DNA from: Aquisphaera giovannonii | GTDB taxonomy: Bacteria > Planctomycetota > Planctomycetia > Isosphaerales > Isosphaeraceae | Direction: 5' to 3' | Length of the DNA: 64,000 nt | Assembly: GCF_008087625.1 (NCBI RefSeq) | Contig: NZ_CP042997.1 | Location: forward strand, 7,254,001 to 7,318,000 | Notes under the pieces: model-generated | Seen by the model: the letters and a program-made list of their open reading frames with translations, nothing else | Database searches by the model: none | Told to the model about the DNA's origin: nothing | Translations under genes and position numbers: made by a program | Shown here: positions 27,208 through 35,804 of the stretch, piece after piece | Layout of the letters: each line of letters begins with the position of its first letter | Numbering within the stretch: the stretch's first letter is position 1

Positions 27208-28161
27208 ATGACGAAGCGGCCACTCGGGCGGTCCGGGATCTCCGTGGCCCCGCTGGCCCTGGGCGGAAACGTGTTCGGCTGGACCATCGACGAAAAGACC
27301 TCCTTCGGCGTCCTGGATTCTTTCGTGCACTCCGGGTACGACCTCGTCGACACGGCGAACATGTACTCGGCCTGGGTCCCGGGCAATCGCGGGGGCGAGT
27401 CGGAGACCATCATCGGCAACTGGCTCAGCAACACGGGCAAGCGCGAGAACATCGTGCTGGCGACCAAGGTGGGCATGACGATGGGGGACGGCTCCAAGGG
27501 ACTCAAGCGGGATTACATCCTGCGGTCCCTGGAAGACTCCCTGAAGCGGCTCAGGACCGAATACGTGGACCTCTACCAGTCCCACAGGGATGACGCCGAC
27601 ACGCCGCTGGAGGAGACGCTGTCCGCCTACGACACCCTGATCAAGCAGGGGAAGGTCCGCGCCATCGGCGCGTCAAATTACGGCGCCGACCGCCTCAGGG
27701 AGGCCCTGGACACGAGCGCCACGCACGGGTTTGCCGCTTACGTGTCGCTCCAGCCGGAATACAACCTCTACGACCGCAGGGCATTCGAGGAAGAGCTGGA
27801 GCCCCTCTGCCTGGAGCGAGGGCTCGGGGTGATTGGGTACTATTCCCTGGCCAGCGGATTCCTCACGGGCAAGTACCGCTCGGCGGCGGACCTGGGAAAG
27901 AGCGCGCGGGGCGCGAGCATCGGCGCGAAGTACCTGAACGATCGCGGCTTCCGCATCCTGTCCGCGCTGGACGAGGTCGCGAACGCGCACGAGACGGCGT
28001 CTTCGGTCATCGCCCTCGCGTGGCTGATGCAGCGGAAGAGCGTTACCGCGCCGATCGCGAGCGCGACGAGCGTGGAGCAACTCGCGGAACTCGTGAAGGC
28101 CGCCGATGTGGAACTGACCGCGGACGAGGTGTCCCGCCTCGATCAGGCCAGCGCCGTCTGA
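27208..28161 (+). CDS. Cytoplasmic aldo/keto reductase
   Basis: A 317-residue aldo/keto reductase of standard length and without a signal peptide. Family signatures are RPLGRSGISVAPLALGGNVFG at the N-terminus, DLVDTANMYS with the catalytic Asp and Tyr, the Lys in VLATKVG, and EYVDLYQSHRDD with the catalytic His. The cofactor-binding region near the end (TAPIASATSVEQLAELV) is of the NADPH type. It probably reduces aldehydes or sugars in the cytoplasm; the substrate is not evident. The start at 27208 has AAGGAG seven bases upstream. It shares little with the exported reductases at 5232 and 25405, so it is not a recent duplicate of them. Confidence 0.9.
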   Translation: MTKRPLGRSGISVAPLALGGNVFGWTIDEKTSFGVLDSFVHSGYDLVDTANMYSAWVPGNRGGESETIIGNWLSNTGKRENIVLATKVGMTMGDGSKGLKRDYILRSLEDSLKRLRTEYVDLYQSHRDDADTPLEETLSAYDTLIKQGKVRAIGASNYGADRLREALDTSATHGFAAYVSLQPEYNLYDRRAFEEELEPLCLERGLGVIGYYSLASGFLTGKYRSAADLGKSARGASIGAKYLNDRGFRILSALDEVANAHETASSVIALAWLMQRKSVTAPIASATSVEQLAELVKAADVELTADEVSRLDQASAV

Positions 28162-28235
28162 TCGACCGCGGGCCCGATCGTGTTCCTGCGGCGGCCTCGC
28201 GGGGAGTGGGGGGATGGGGCATCGCCGCCCTCCGA

Positions 28236-29558
28236 TCAGGCCGCTCCCGGCCGGGTGTCGGCCTTCGGGGACTTCCCCGCTCGTCCGTGCGGTAGCGGCC
28301 TGACCCGAACCCGGTCGACGCGGTTGTTCTCCACGTCCCGGACCTCGAAGCGCAGGTCGGCGAAGTCGAAGGTTTCGCCGATCCGGGGGATGTGGCCGAG
28401 CTTGTCCACGACGAGCCCGCCCAGCGTCTGGAAGTCGGAAGGCGGGAGATCGACGAGGTCGAAAAGCTCGCGAAATTCATCGAGCGGGAACCGGCCCTCG
28501 AGCAGCCAGGAGCCGTCGGGACGCTGGATGCGGCGCGGCTCCTCGTCCTCCGTGCCGTTCTCCGGGAGGTCGCCCAGGATCGCCTCGATGATGTCGTGGA
28601 GCGTGACGATGCCGACGACCGCCCCGAACTCATCGAGCACGACGCCCGTATGGGCGGCGGATTTCCGGAGCGCCTCCAGGACATTGGGCCCACGAGTCCG
28701 CTCGTAGACGAAGGCCGGCAGGGCGAGGGCCCCCTTGAGGCGGAACGATGGGCCGTCGGGCCCTTGCGAGAGCAGGTCCTTCGCGTGGACGACGCCGAGC
28801 AGGTTATCGAGGCTGCCGTCGCAAACGAGGAACCGGGAATAAGCGGAGCCCGTCACCTTACCGCGGATGGCCTCCGGAGGGTCGGCCACGTCGATCCAGA
28901 CGACCTCGTCGCGAGGCGTCATGAGGGCCCTGGCCCGCCGCTCCAGGAACCGGAAGACGCGGTGGAAGAGCTCGGCATCGGTCTCCTCGATGGTGCCGGC
29001 CCTGGCTCCCTCCCAGATCAGGCGTCGGATCTCCTCGGGGGTCACTTCGGACACTTCGGAGGCCGCGATGCCGAATCGACGGACCACGCGATCGACGGCC
29101 GCGTCGATCAGCCGCGCGGGGGGGCCGAGGATGGACCGGACCAGGATCATGGGCCTTGCCAGGAGCCGCGCGATGCGCTCGGGGCGATGGCGAGCGAGCC
29201 GCCGGGGGATCGCATCCGCGACGATCAGGAGCGAGAAGCCAAGGCCCGTCGCCAGCGCGGCGATCCGGAGCGTCGTCGGGCCGACGCCCGCGAGATCGGA
29301 AGATTCGGCCGCGAGCCAGCCCGACGCGACGAAAGCCGCCGCGACCGCCAGATAGGTACCCAGGCGCACCGCAAGCAGCGTCGGCCCCGCCTCCACGCGG
29401 ATCGACAGCGCGGCCAGGGCACCGCGATCACCCCGGCTGGCTTGACCCCGCAGCCTCCATTCGCGGGACGCGAGCAGGGCGGACTTGAACAGCGAGAACA
29501 AGCCCGCCGTGAGGACGAGCGCTGCGATCACGACCAGGCGGCTCAGGTTCGATGCCAT
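28236..29558 (-). CDS. CNNM/CorC-type membrane protein with CBS pair (hemolysin family)
   Basis: A 440-residue protein with the order expected for the family. An N-terminal CNNM (DUF21) membrane domain spans about residues 5-185 with three or four hydrophobic helices. A pair of CBS domains lies at about residues 205-335 (MTPRDEVVWIDV ... HTGVVLDEFGAVVGIVTLHDIIEAILGDL), and a CorC_HlyC-type C-terminal domain (WLLEGRFPLDEF ... TLGGLVVDKLGHIPRIGE) follows. Members are implicated in magnesium or cobalt efflux and divalent-cation homeostasis; the old name hemolysin is misleading. The N-terminal domain looks somewhat degenerate (SLFKSALLASREWRL in place of the common AE-A pattern). It converges on the aldo/keto reductase gene. 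Confidence 0.87.
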   Translation of the reverse strand: MASNLSRLVVIAALVLTAGLFSLFKSALLASREWRLRGQASRGDRGALAALSIRVEAGPTLLAVRLGTYLAVAAAFVASGWLAAESSDLAGVGPTTLRIAALATGLGFSLLIVADAIPRRLARHRPERIARLLARPMILVRSILGPPARLIDAAVDRVVRRFGIAASEVSEVTPEEIRRLIWEGARAGTIEETDAELFHRVFRFLERRARALMTPRDEVVWIDVADPPEAIRGKVTGSAYSRFLVCDGSLDNLLGVVHAKDLLSQGPDGPSFRLKGALALPAFVYERTRGPNVLEALRKSAAHTGVVLDEFGAVVGIVTLHDIIEAILGDLPENGTEDEEPRRIQRPDGSWLLEGRFPLDEFRELFDLVDLPPSDFQTLGGLVVDKLGHIPRIGETFDFADLRFEVRDVENNRVDRVRVRPLPHGRAGKSPKADTRPGAA

Positions 29559-29717
29559 CAGGATCGCCGGCGGATGATCCGGGCGGCTCCGCTACCCCTT
29601 GCATCGCGGGAGACTCCCTCGGGGGCGCAGGGCTACCGGGGGCACTGCTTCCATCTTAGCACCGCGACGGCATCGTCGCCCTCCGAGTTCGCCCCGCGCC
29701 GGGACGGTGCCGCAAGC

Positions 29718-29957
29718 TCAGTGCCTGGCATGCTTCATCGCGCCGAGCGGGAAGAGCTCCGCACGCCTGGGAAACTGGCGGCGGAGTGCATTGCTCGCCG
29801 ACCAGGTCCGGCCGGCGAGGGCCAGGTGATACCCGTTGCCGATGGAGTCCCTCGCGGCCATCAGGATGGAAGCCACGGATGAGGATGCTAGGTCCCCTTC
29901 ATCCAGGAGCCCGTCGATGATCGCATCTAGTTGCTCCAGCACCTTGTCGGAATCCAT
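29718..29957 (-). CDS. Small hypothetical protein
   Basis: A 79-residue protein without a recognised domain. It is predicted mostly helical: an acidic N-terminal half (DSDKVLEQLDAIIDGLLDEGD) and a basic C-terminal half ending in HARH. The start ATG at 29957 has only a distant GGAG. It is supported by a codon-biased frame between two real genes, but no more; it could be a chance frame. Confidence 0.4.
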   Translation of the reverse strand: MDSDKVLEQLDAIIDGLLDEGDLASSSVASILMAARDSIGNGYHLALAGRTWSASNALRRQFPRRAELFPLGAMKHARH

Positions 29958-30017
29958 GGTTTCAACCGCTCCGGTCGTGACGAGGACCCGTCGCCGGATC
30001 GGCCGGGGACGCGTCAA

Positions 30018-30347
30018 TGCGAGCTTGTGCGTTCATGAGCCCGATCATGATCGGGATGCGACCTTGGGTCAAGCGACGCGGCGGCGAATCGACCGGCGGG
30101 GCCGTAACCTGTGGCGTTCACACAACACACGGCAACTCCGCCTCCGTTGCCCACGTGCCACCAGGAGGCCCGAGTCGGCGGGGAGGAAGGCCGTAGGAAC
30201 GTCGCGCCGCGCGCGTTACGTTGGCGGACGGCCTGCGTCGTTCCCACAGTCGGACGGCGTCCTGAGCCGCCCCGGTCGGCGTCGACCGTCCGTGCATCGA
30301 CTCGGCGCCGTCCATCGCCGCAAGACTTTCCCATGAGGAGGCCGGCC
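30018..30347. other. Intergenic stretch, nothing recognised
   Basis: About 330 bases between the small minus-strand gene and the zinc-ribbon gene. No coding sequence, strong hairpin or clear promoter was identified. Confidence 0.5.
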
Positions 30348-30872
30348 ATGCCCGTGGTCGCGTGCCCATCGTGCGGTGAGCGGGGGAAGATCCCCCCGAC
30401 CCTGGTCGGGGCTCGCATCAAGTGCAGGAAGTGTGGGACCAGCTTCAACGTCCTGCCGGCGGCGGCCAGGGCGGCCGCCGGGGCCGCCGTCGCGGGGGCG
30501 GGCGCCGGGACGCCGGCCGCCGCCGTCGCCGAGTCGACTCATGAGGGCATCTCCGTGGACGGACTGGATGCCTCCGCCTGGACGTTCCAGGCCGAACCGG
30601 GCGGCGATGCGAGGCCGGCCGAGGCCCATCTCCCCTCGGATGCCGACCACCACCACGCCTTCGAAGCCCACGGCGTGCCGCATGCGAAGGAGTACAAATT
30701 CCTCTGCTCGCGCGACAAGGTCTTCGAGGGCAAGTTCGACCTGGCTCGCCTCGAAGAGCTGCTGAACACGTACGCCCGCCAGGGCTGGTCGGTGAAGGGC
30801 ATGTCGTCGCCCCACCTCAAGGACTTCGGCGGCAATTCCAAGGAGGAGATCGTGGTCCTTCTGGAACGCTAA
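30348..30872 (+). CDS. Zinc-ribbon protein with C-terminal DUF4177 domain
   Basis: A 174-residue protein. The N-terminus is a four-cysteine zinc ribbon of the MJ0042 type (VACPSCGERGKIP and IKCRKCGTSFNV). An Ala/Gly-rich linker of about 35 residues follows. The last 60 residues (EYKFLCSRDKVF ... LEELLNTYARQGW ... EEIVVLLER) match DUF4177, a small alpha/beta domain of unknown function. The start at 30348 is fixed by AGGAGG seven bases upstream. Zinc-ribbon N-termini with variable C-terminal domains are abundant in planctomycetes. A role in nucleic-acid or protein binding is a guess. The gene precedes the YifB-like gene on the same strand. Confidence 0.8.
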   Translation: MPVVACPSCGERGKIPPTLVGARIKCRKCGTSFNVLPAAARAAAGAAVAGAGAGTPAAAVAESTHEGISVDGLDASAWTFQAEPGGDARPAEAHLPSDADHHHAFEAHGVPHAKEYKFLCSRDKVFEGKFDLARLEELLNTYARQGWSVKGMSSPHLKDFGGNSKEEIVVLLER

Positions 30873-31048
30873 ATGGCAGGAATTCCCAGTGCTGGCCTGG
30901 GCATCGCGGCGATTGTGGATTCGTGGGCCTCGATGGCCGCGGCCGGCCCGACGAGGCCGGTGGCCGCTAGGCCGTCTCGGGAATGCGTGCTAGACTTGCA
31001 TCGTTGTACGCAGACAATCCCCGCGCCGCCGGATGCCGACGCGACACG

Positions 31049-32599
31049 ATGCTCGCCAAGCTGTTCTCCTACACCCTGATCGGGATCGACGCCACGCCCG
31101 TCGAGGTCGAGGTCGATGCCTCGTTCTCGTCCATGCCCAAGACCGTCCTCGTGGGGCTCGCCGAGGCGGCCGTCAAGGAGAGCACGCACCGCGTGGAGCG
31201 GGCGATCGTCAACTCCGGCTACCGTCGGCCGACGGACCGCGTCGTCATCAACCTCGCGCCGGCCGACCTCAAGAAGGAGGCCAGCGGGTTCGACCTGCCG
31301 ATCGCGCTGGGCCTCCTCGTGGCCAGCGGCCAGGTCGGGATCGACCGGCCGGGAAACTACGCGATCGTCGGCGAGCTCGCCCTCACCGGCGAGACCCGGC
31401 CGATCAAGGGGGTGCTCGCGATGGCCCTCCAGGCCGCCGCCGAGGGCCGCGACGGGCTCCTCGTGCCCACCGCCAATGCGCCCGAGGCGGCCGTGGTGGA
31501 GGGCCTCAACGTCTACCCCGTCGGCAGCCTGGCCGAGGCCGTGGGCTTCCTCTCCGGCCAGCTCGACGCCGACCCCGAGAGCGTGGACCTCGATGAGGTC
31601 TTCGCGCAGAATTCGCACACCGAGGAGGACTTCGTCGACGTCAAGGGGCAGGACTACGCCAAGCGGGCCCTGCTCATCGCCGCATCGGGGGGGCACAACG
31701 TCTTGATGATCGGCCCTCCCGGCACGGGGAAGACCCTGCTCGCCAAGCGGCTGCCGACGATCCTGCCCCCGCTCACGCCCGCCGAGAGCCTGGAGACGAC
31801 GCGGATCTACAGCGTCATGGGCCTGCTGCGGCCCGGCCAGGCGCTCATGGCCGTGCGTCCCTTCCGCCCCCCCCACCACTCCGTCAGCGACGCCGGCCTC
31901 GTCGGCGGCGGCAGCCCGCCTCAGCCCGGGGAAATCTCGCTGGCGCATAAAGGGGTGTTGTTCCTGGACGAGATGCCGGAGTTCAACAGGAAGACGCTCG
32001 AGGTGCTGAGGCAGCCGCTGGAGGAGGGCCGGGTGACGATCAGCCGGGCGCTGCGGAGCAGCACCTTCCCGGCGGACTTCATCCTGGTCGCGGCGATGAA
32101 CCCCTGCCCCTGCGGATACCGATCCGACCCGAGGCGGGCCTGCTCGTGCACGCCGCCGCAGGTGGAGAAGTACCTGAGCAAGATCTCCGGTCCCCTGCTC
32201 GACCGCATCGACCTGCACGTCGAGGTCCCGGCCGTCCCGTTCACGCAGCTCTCGGAGATGCCGCCTGGGCCGCCGTCGTCCGAGCTGCGGGCCCAGGTCC
32301 TGGCCGCGCGCGGACGCCAGTCGCGGCGGTTCGGCTCGTCGCAGCCCAACCACCACGGGACGACGGTGAATGGCCGCATGACCCCGCGACAGGTCCGCAC
32401 CTTCTGCCGGCTCAAGCCGGACGCGCAGAACATCCTCAAGGCGGCCATGGAGGAGCTGGGCCTCTCCGCCCGCGCCCACGACAAGGTGCTTCGGGTCGCC
32501 CGCACGATCGCCGACCTGGAGGGCGTCGACGAGATCCTCCCCCAGCACATCGCCGAGGCCGTCGGCTATCGATCGCTGGACCGCAGCGTCTGGATGTGA
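31049..32599 (+). CDS. YifB/ComM-type Mg-chelatase-like AAA+ ATPase
   Basis: A 516-residue protein with the standard family plan. An N-terminal ChlI/Lon-protease-like domain (about residues 1-170) starts LAKLFSYTLIGIDATPVEVE and contains VERAIVNSGYRRP. An AAA+ core has Walker A LMIGPPGTGKTLLAKRL and Walker B GVLFLDEMPEF, and the Mg_chelatase C-terminal domain ends ADLEGVDEILPQHIAEAVGYRS. The cysteines in MNPCPCGYRSDPRRACSC match the family's cysteine-rich insertion. ComM is a hexameric helicase that drives branch migration during natural transformation, so a DNA recombination role is likely. It is of normal length and shows nothing damaged. Confidence 0.92.
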   Translation: MLAKLFSYTLIGIDATPVEVEVDASFSSMPKTVLVGLAEAAVKESTHRVERAIVNSGYRRPTDRVVINLAPADLKKEASGFDLPIALGLLVASGQVGIDRPGNYAIVGELALTGETRPIKGVLAMALQAAAEGRDGLLVPTANAPEAAVVEGLNVYPVGSLAEAVGFLSGQLDADPESVDLDEVFAQNSHTEEDFVDVKGQDYAKRALLIAASGGHNVLMIGPPGTGKTLLAKRLPTILPPLTPAESLETTRIYSVMGLLRPGQALMAVRPFRPPHHSVSDAGLVGGGSPPQPGEISLAHKGVLFLDEMPEFNRKTLEVLRQPLEEGRVTISRALRSSTFPADFILVAAMNPCPCGYRSDPRRACSCTPPQVEKYLSKISGPLLDRIDLHVEVPAVPFTQLSEMPPGPPSSELRAQVLAARGRQSRRFGSSQPNHHGTTVNGRMTPRQVRTFCRLKPDAQNILKAAMEELGLSARAHDKVLRVARTIADLEGVDEILPQHIAEAVGYRSLDRSVWM

Positions 32600-32716
32600 C
32601 CGTGTGCCGGCCAATCGGCCCTTCCGTGGCACGCGTCCGCGGCCCCTGCACATCGGAATAGAGAAGTTCAGCGGCCCCTCGTCCTCCCGGAATGGAGTCA
32701 CCCGGAGATCGTCAGC

Positions 32717-35665
32717 ATGAATACTTCGACGAACTATTCGGCTCGGGCGGGGCTCCGCACGGCCCTCGGCCTGAGCCTGGCGGCACTCCTTTCTACCCCG
32801 GCCGCGGCGGAGGACGTCATCATCCGCACGCCGGTCCGCGACCTGAAGATCACCCAGGGCAGCTTGCCCGCCGGGGACGCGAGGCGACCCTCGATGCCGT
32901 CCACCATCCCCTGGGGCCAGGAGGTCAAGGCGGAGGAGATGCCCTACGTGGTCCTTGAAGGTGCGGGGGAAGGCTTCGTCGACGTCGGCTGGCCAGGCGG
33001 GGAGCCGGACCTGGGGCGGACGACGTGGCCCCTGGCACCCGTGGGCCACGTCTACCCGGACGACGTCCTCTGCATCCGCGTGCCGGCGGCGGACGGGGAG
33101 ATCAGGGGACGGTTGACTGTGCCCGCCGAGAAGGGGATGGCCTCCGTCTCGTTCGCGATCCCGATCCGGCCGACGACGGCCGAGGACCGGCACGCGTTCG
33201 GGGTGGCCAAGCTCTCTCATTATCAACTGCTCCTCCACCAGGGGGGCCCTGGCGTGCCCTGGTTTCGGCGGCAGATCCGCGACGCATCGACCTTGTTGGC
33301 CGAGCCGGAGCGGATCAATGTCGCGGAACCTCGCCGGGCCGGGAGGACATCCGGCTCCGGGGCGACCACGTTGGAGGACACGTTCAGCCTCTTCGGGGGC
33401 GGCCGTGCCATCGGCGAGAACCTCCAGCTCGACCGTCCCCTGCCCTTGGGGGGGCCAGATTCGGGTCCCATGATGAGGTCCGAGCAGCCCGCGGCGAACG
33501 CCGTGCCGCCGAAGGCCCAGGTGAAGCTGGACTCGCTCGCGGGGATCAACGTGGGGGAGATGGACTGGAGGGCGAAGCTCGCCGGCCGCAAGCCGACGCT
33601 CGATCCGCTATCCCGGGCGATCCCGGCGGACCAGCACGCCCTCTTCCTCGGCAGCCCCGCGGCGGCGAAAGGCCTCATCGGACTGCTCCAGCAGAAGGCC
33701 ATGCCCATCCTGGGGACCGCGGGGCTCGCCGACGAGATCCTTCCCGTGCAGCGGCGGGTCGAGCGGCAATTGGGGGTGACGCTGGATGAGATCGCCGCGT
33801 TCCAGGCCCGGGTCGACGGGGATCGCTCGATCCGAGGATTGGCCCTCACGGGCTCCGACCCCTATCTGGCGACCGGGACCGATGTCGCCGTGCTGTTCGA
33901 CGCCGCCGACCCGTCGGCCTTGAAGGAGTTCCTCCGCGATCGATTGCACGCGGCCTGCCGCGTAGCCGGGGCGGACGTCCGCGTCGTGGAGCAGGACGGC
34001 CCGGGGTGCCGCATCCTGATCGCCCGGTCGGCGGATCGGTCGCTCTCGGCCTACCTGGCGGCCTGGGATGGGACCGTCCTGCTGACGAACTCGCCGTGGC
34101 AGGTCCAGCAGGTCGGGAAAGCGGTCGCCGGCCAGGTCCCGCGGCTCGCGGACGCCCCCGAGTATGCCTTCTTCCGCGACCGATACCCGCGAGGTCGGGA
34201 GGAAGAGGCCGGCCTCGTCGTCCTCACGGACGCGACCATCCGCCGCTGGTGCGGGCCGAGGTGGCGGATCGGGTCGTCCCGGCGCGTCCGCGCCGCGGGG
34301 TGGCTGGCCGCCATCCAGGCGGATCATCTCGCGGAAGTCGTCGCCGGCGCAGTCCGATCCCGGCCCCTCGATGTGACGGCCGCCATGGCCCCCGGAATCG
34401 ACCTCGGTCGCGTGAGGTTGTCGGGGACCGGAGTGTCTTCCGAGACATACGGTACCCTGTCCAATCCCGCCCCCATCGCCGAGCTCCCGCTGGAGGAAGT
34501 CACCGCGGAGGAGGCGGCCGCGTACGGACTCTGGCGCGACGGCTACCAGCGGAACTGGCGTCGCTATTTCGATCCCATCGCCATCCGCCTCGCGATCCGG
34601 CCGCAGGGCTCGGTCGAGGCGGATCTGACGGTCACCCCCCTGATTGCCTCGAGCGAATACAAGCCGATGATCGACCTGACGGGCGCGTCTCGGATCGGTC
34701 AGGGAGACGGCGACCCGCACCCGGAGGCCATCCTCCACGCAATCGCCGCGATCGACGTGAAGGCCGTGGTCGCGCAGACCGCCGGCAATGAGATCACCCG
34801 AATGACGAACATGCCCGCGCAGGTCGCGCTCGGCTGGATCGGCAACGCGGCCTCGGTGTATCTCGATTCGGATCCGATCTGGAAGGAGGCCGCCGCGCAG
34901 CCGGATCCGACGAGCTTCCTGTCCGGCAACCTGGAACGGCTGCCGATAGGGCTGCACGTGGCGTCGACCGACGGCACGAGGCTGGCCCTCTTCCTGGCCG
35001 GAGTGCGCGCCTTCGTGGATCAGTCGGCCCCCGGGCTGGTCGCCTACGAGACCCGGAAGCACGGCGTCCACGACTATGTCCGGGTGAGCCAGGTCCAGGG
35101 AGAAGGACCGGCGGGTCGCCTCGCGATCTACTACGCCGCGACGCCCAGGGCGCTCGTGATCTCGCCGAGCGAGAAGGTCGTCCGACGGTTCTTCGATCGG
35201 ATCGACGCCGCGAAGGCCGGTGCCGAGTCGAAGTTACCGCCCGGCCCGCCGCGGCCGGAGTGGCTCGGCGACAGCGTTGCCCTGAGGGTCACCCCGGAGA
35301 TGCTCCAGGTCGTTGCGTCGGCCGCCCCACCCGGCTTCCATGAAACCCTCCGGCGCCAGTCCTGGGCGAACCTGCCGATCCTCAACGAATATCACCGACT
35401 GTTCCCGGGCCGGGATCCGGCCGAGGTGCATGAATCCCTCTGGGGAACCCGGCCGAGCTGCCCGGGCGGCGGGCGATATGTCTGGAACGACGCCTGGAAG
35501 ACCATGGAGTCCACCTCGTTCGGCTGCCCGGGTGCCCCGCGGCCCGGACCGGGCCAGGGCCTGCTCGGGCCCCTGGAGGGATTCGAGGACATCCGCTTCG
35601 GCCTCACGTTCGAGGACCAGGGCCTCCGTGCCCGGGTGGCCGTGAACCCGAAAAAAGCACCGTAA
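32717..35665 (+). CDS. Large secreted protein of unknown function
   Basis: A 982-residue protein with a Sec signal peptide (ALGLSLAALLSTPAAA, cleavage near residue 31). After it comes an N-terminal beta-rich region (to about 160), a low-complexity linker (GGGRAIGENLQLDRPLPLGGP) and a large central to C-terminal region with repeated alpha/beta-looking segments. These include SIRGLALTGSDPYLATGTDVAVLFDAADP, here in two pieces as GLALTGSDPYL and DVAVLFDAADP. No catalytic signature or known domain is recognised. Planctomycetes have long, poorly described exported proteins of this type. GGAG lies upstream of ATG 32717. The HlyD-type adaptor gene follows on the same strand after about 140 bases, which hints at a shared transport or envelope role but does not prove it. 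Confidence 0.8.
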   Translation: MNTSTNYSARAGLRTALGLSLAALLSTPAAAEDVIIRTPVRDLKITQGSLPAGDARRPSMPSTIPWGQEVKAEEMPYVVLEGAGEGFVDVGWPGGEPDLGRTTWPLAPVGHVYPDDVLCIRVPAADGEIRGRLTVPAEKGMASVSFAIPIRPTTAEDRHAFGVAKLSHYQLLLHQGGPGVPWFRRQIRDASTLLAEPERINVAEPRRAGRTSGSGATTLEDTFSLFGGGRAIGENLQLDRPLPLGGPDSGPMMRSEQPAANAVPPKAQVKLDSLAGINVGEMDWRAKLAGRKPTLDPLSRAIPADQHALFLGSPAAAKGLIGLLQQKAMPILGTAGLADEILPVQRRVERQLGVTLDEIAAFQARVDGDRSIRGLALTGSDPYLATGTDVAVLFDAADPSALKEFLRDRLHAACRVAGADVRVVEQDGPGCRILIARSADRSLSAYLAAWDGTVLLTNSPWQVQQVGKAVAGQVPRLADAPEYAFFRDRYPRGREEEAGLVVLTDATIRRWCGPRWRIGSSRRVRAAGWLAAIQADHLAEVVAGAVRSRPLDVTAAMAPGIDLGRVRLSGTGVSSETYGTLSNPAPIAELPLEEVTAEEAAAYGLWRDGYQRNWRRYFDPIAIRLAIRPQGSVEADLTVTPLIASSEYKPMIDLTGASRIGQGDGDPHPEAILHAIAAIDVKAVVAQTAGNEITRMTNMPAQVALGWIGNAASVYLDSDPIWKEAAAQPDPTSFLSGNLERLPIGLHVASTDGTRLALFLAGVRAFVDQSAPGLVAYETRKHGVHDYVRVSQVQGEGPAGRLAIYYAATPRALVISPSEKVVRRFFDRIDAAKAGAESKLPPGPPRPEWLGDSVALRVTPEMLQVVASAAPPGFHETLRRQSWANLPILNEYHRLFPGRDPAEVHESLWGTRPSCPGGGRYVWNDAWKTMESTSFGCPGAPRPGPGQGLLGPLEGFEDIRFGLTFEDQGLRARVAVNPKKAP

Positions 35666-35804
35666 TCACCAAATCCGTCCGGCCATCTTGCCGCCAAGGC
35701 CCGTTCTTTCTACAGTTGTCAGAGAAATCCGACGGCGGGACGGGGGTCCTGGATGGCCGCCGTCGGTGGGGCGAGGGGGCATGCCTGGCGGAGACGGAAT
35801 TCGA

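Noticed and set aside
26841-27506. 221-codon minus-strand frame over an intergenic stretch and the start of an aldo/keto reductase
   Set aside because: Overlaps a certain gene and shows no conserved features.
5232-28161. Three aldo/keto reductase genes considered as recent duplicates
   Set aside because: They differ in signal peptides, C-terminal domains and motifs; they belong to different subgroups.
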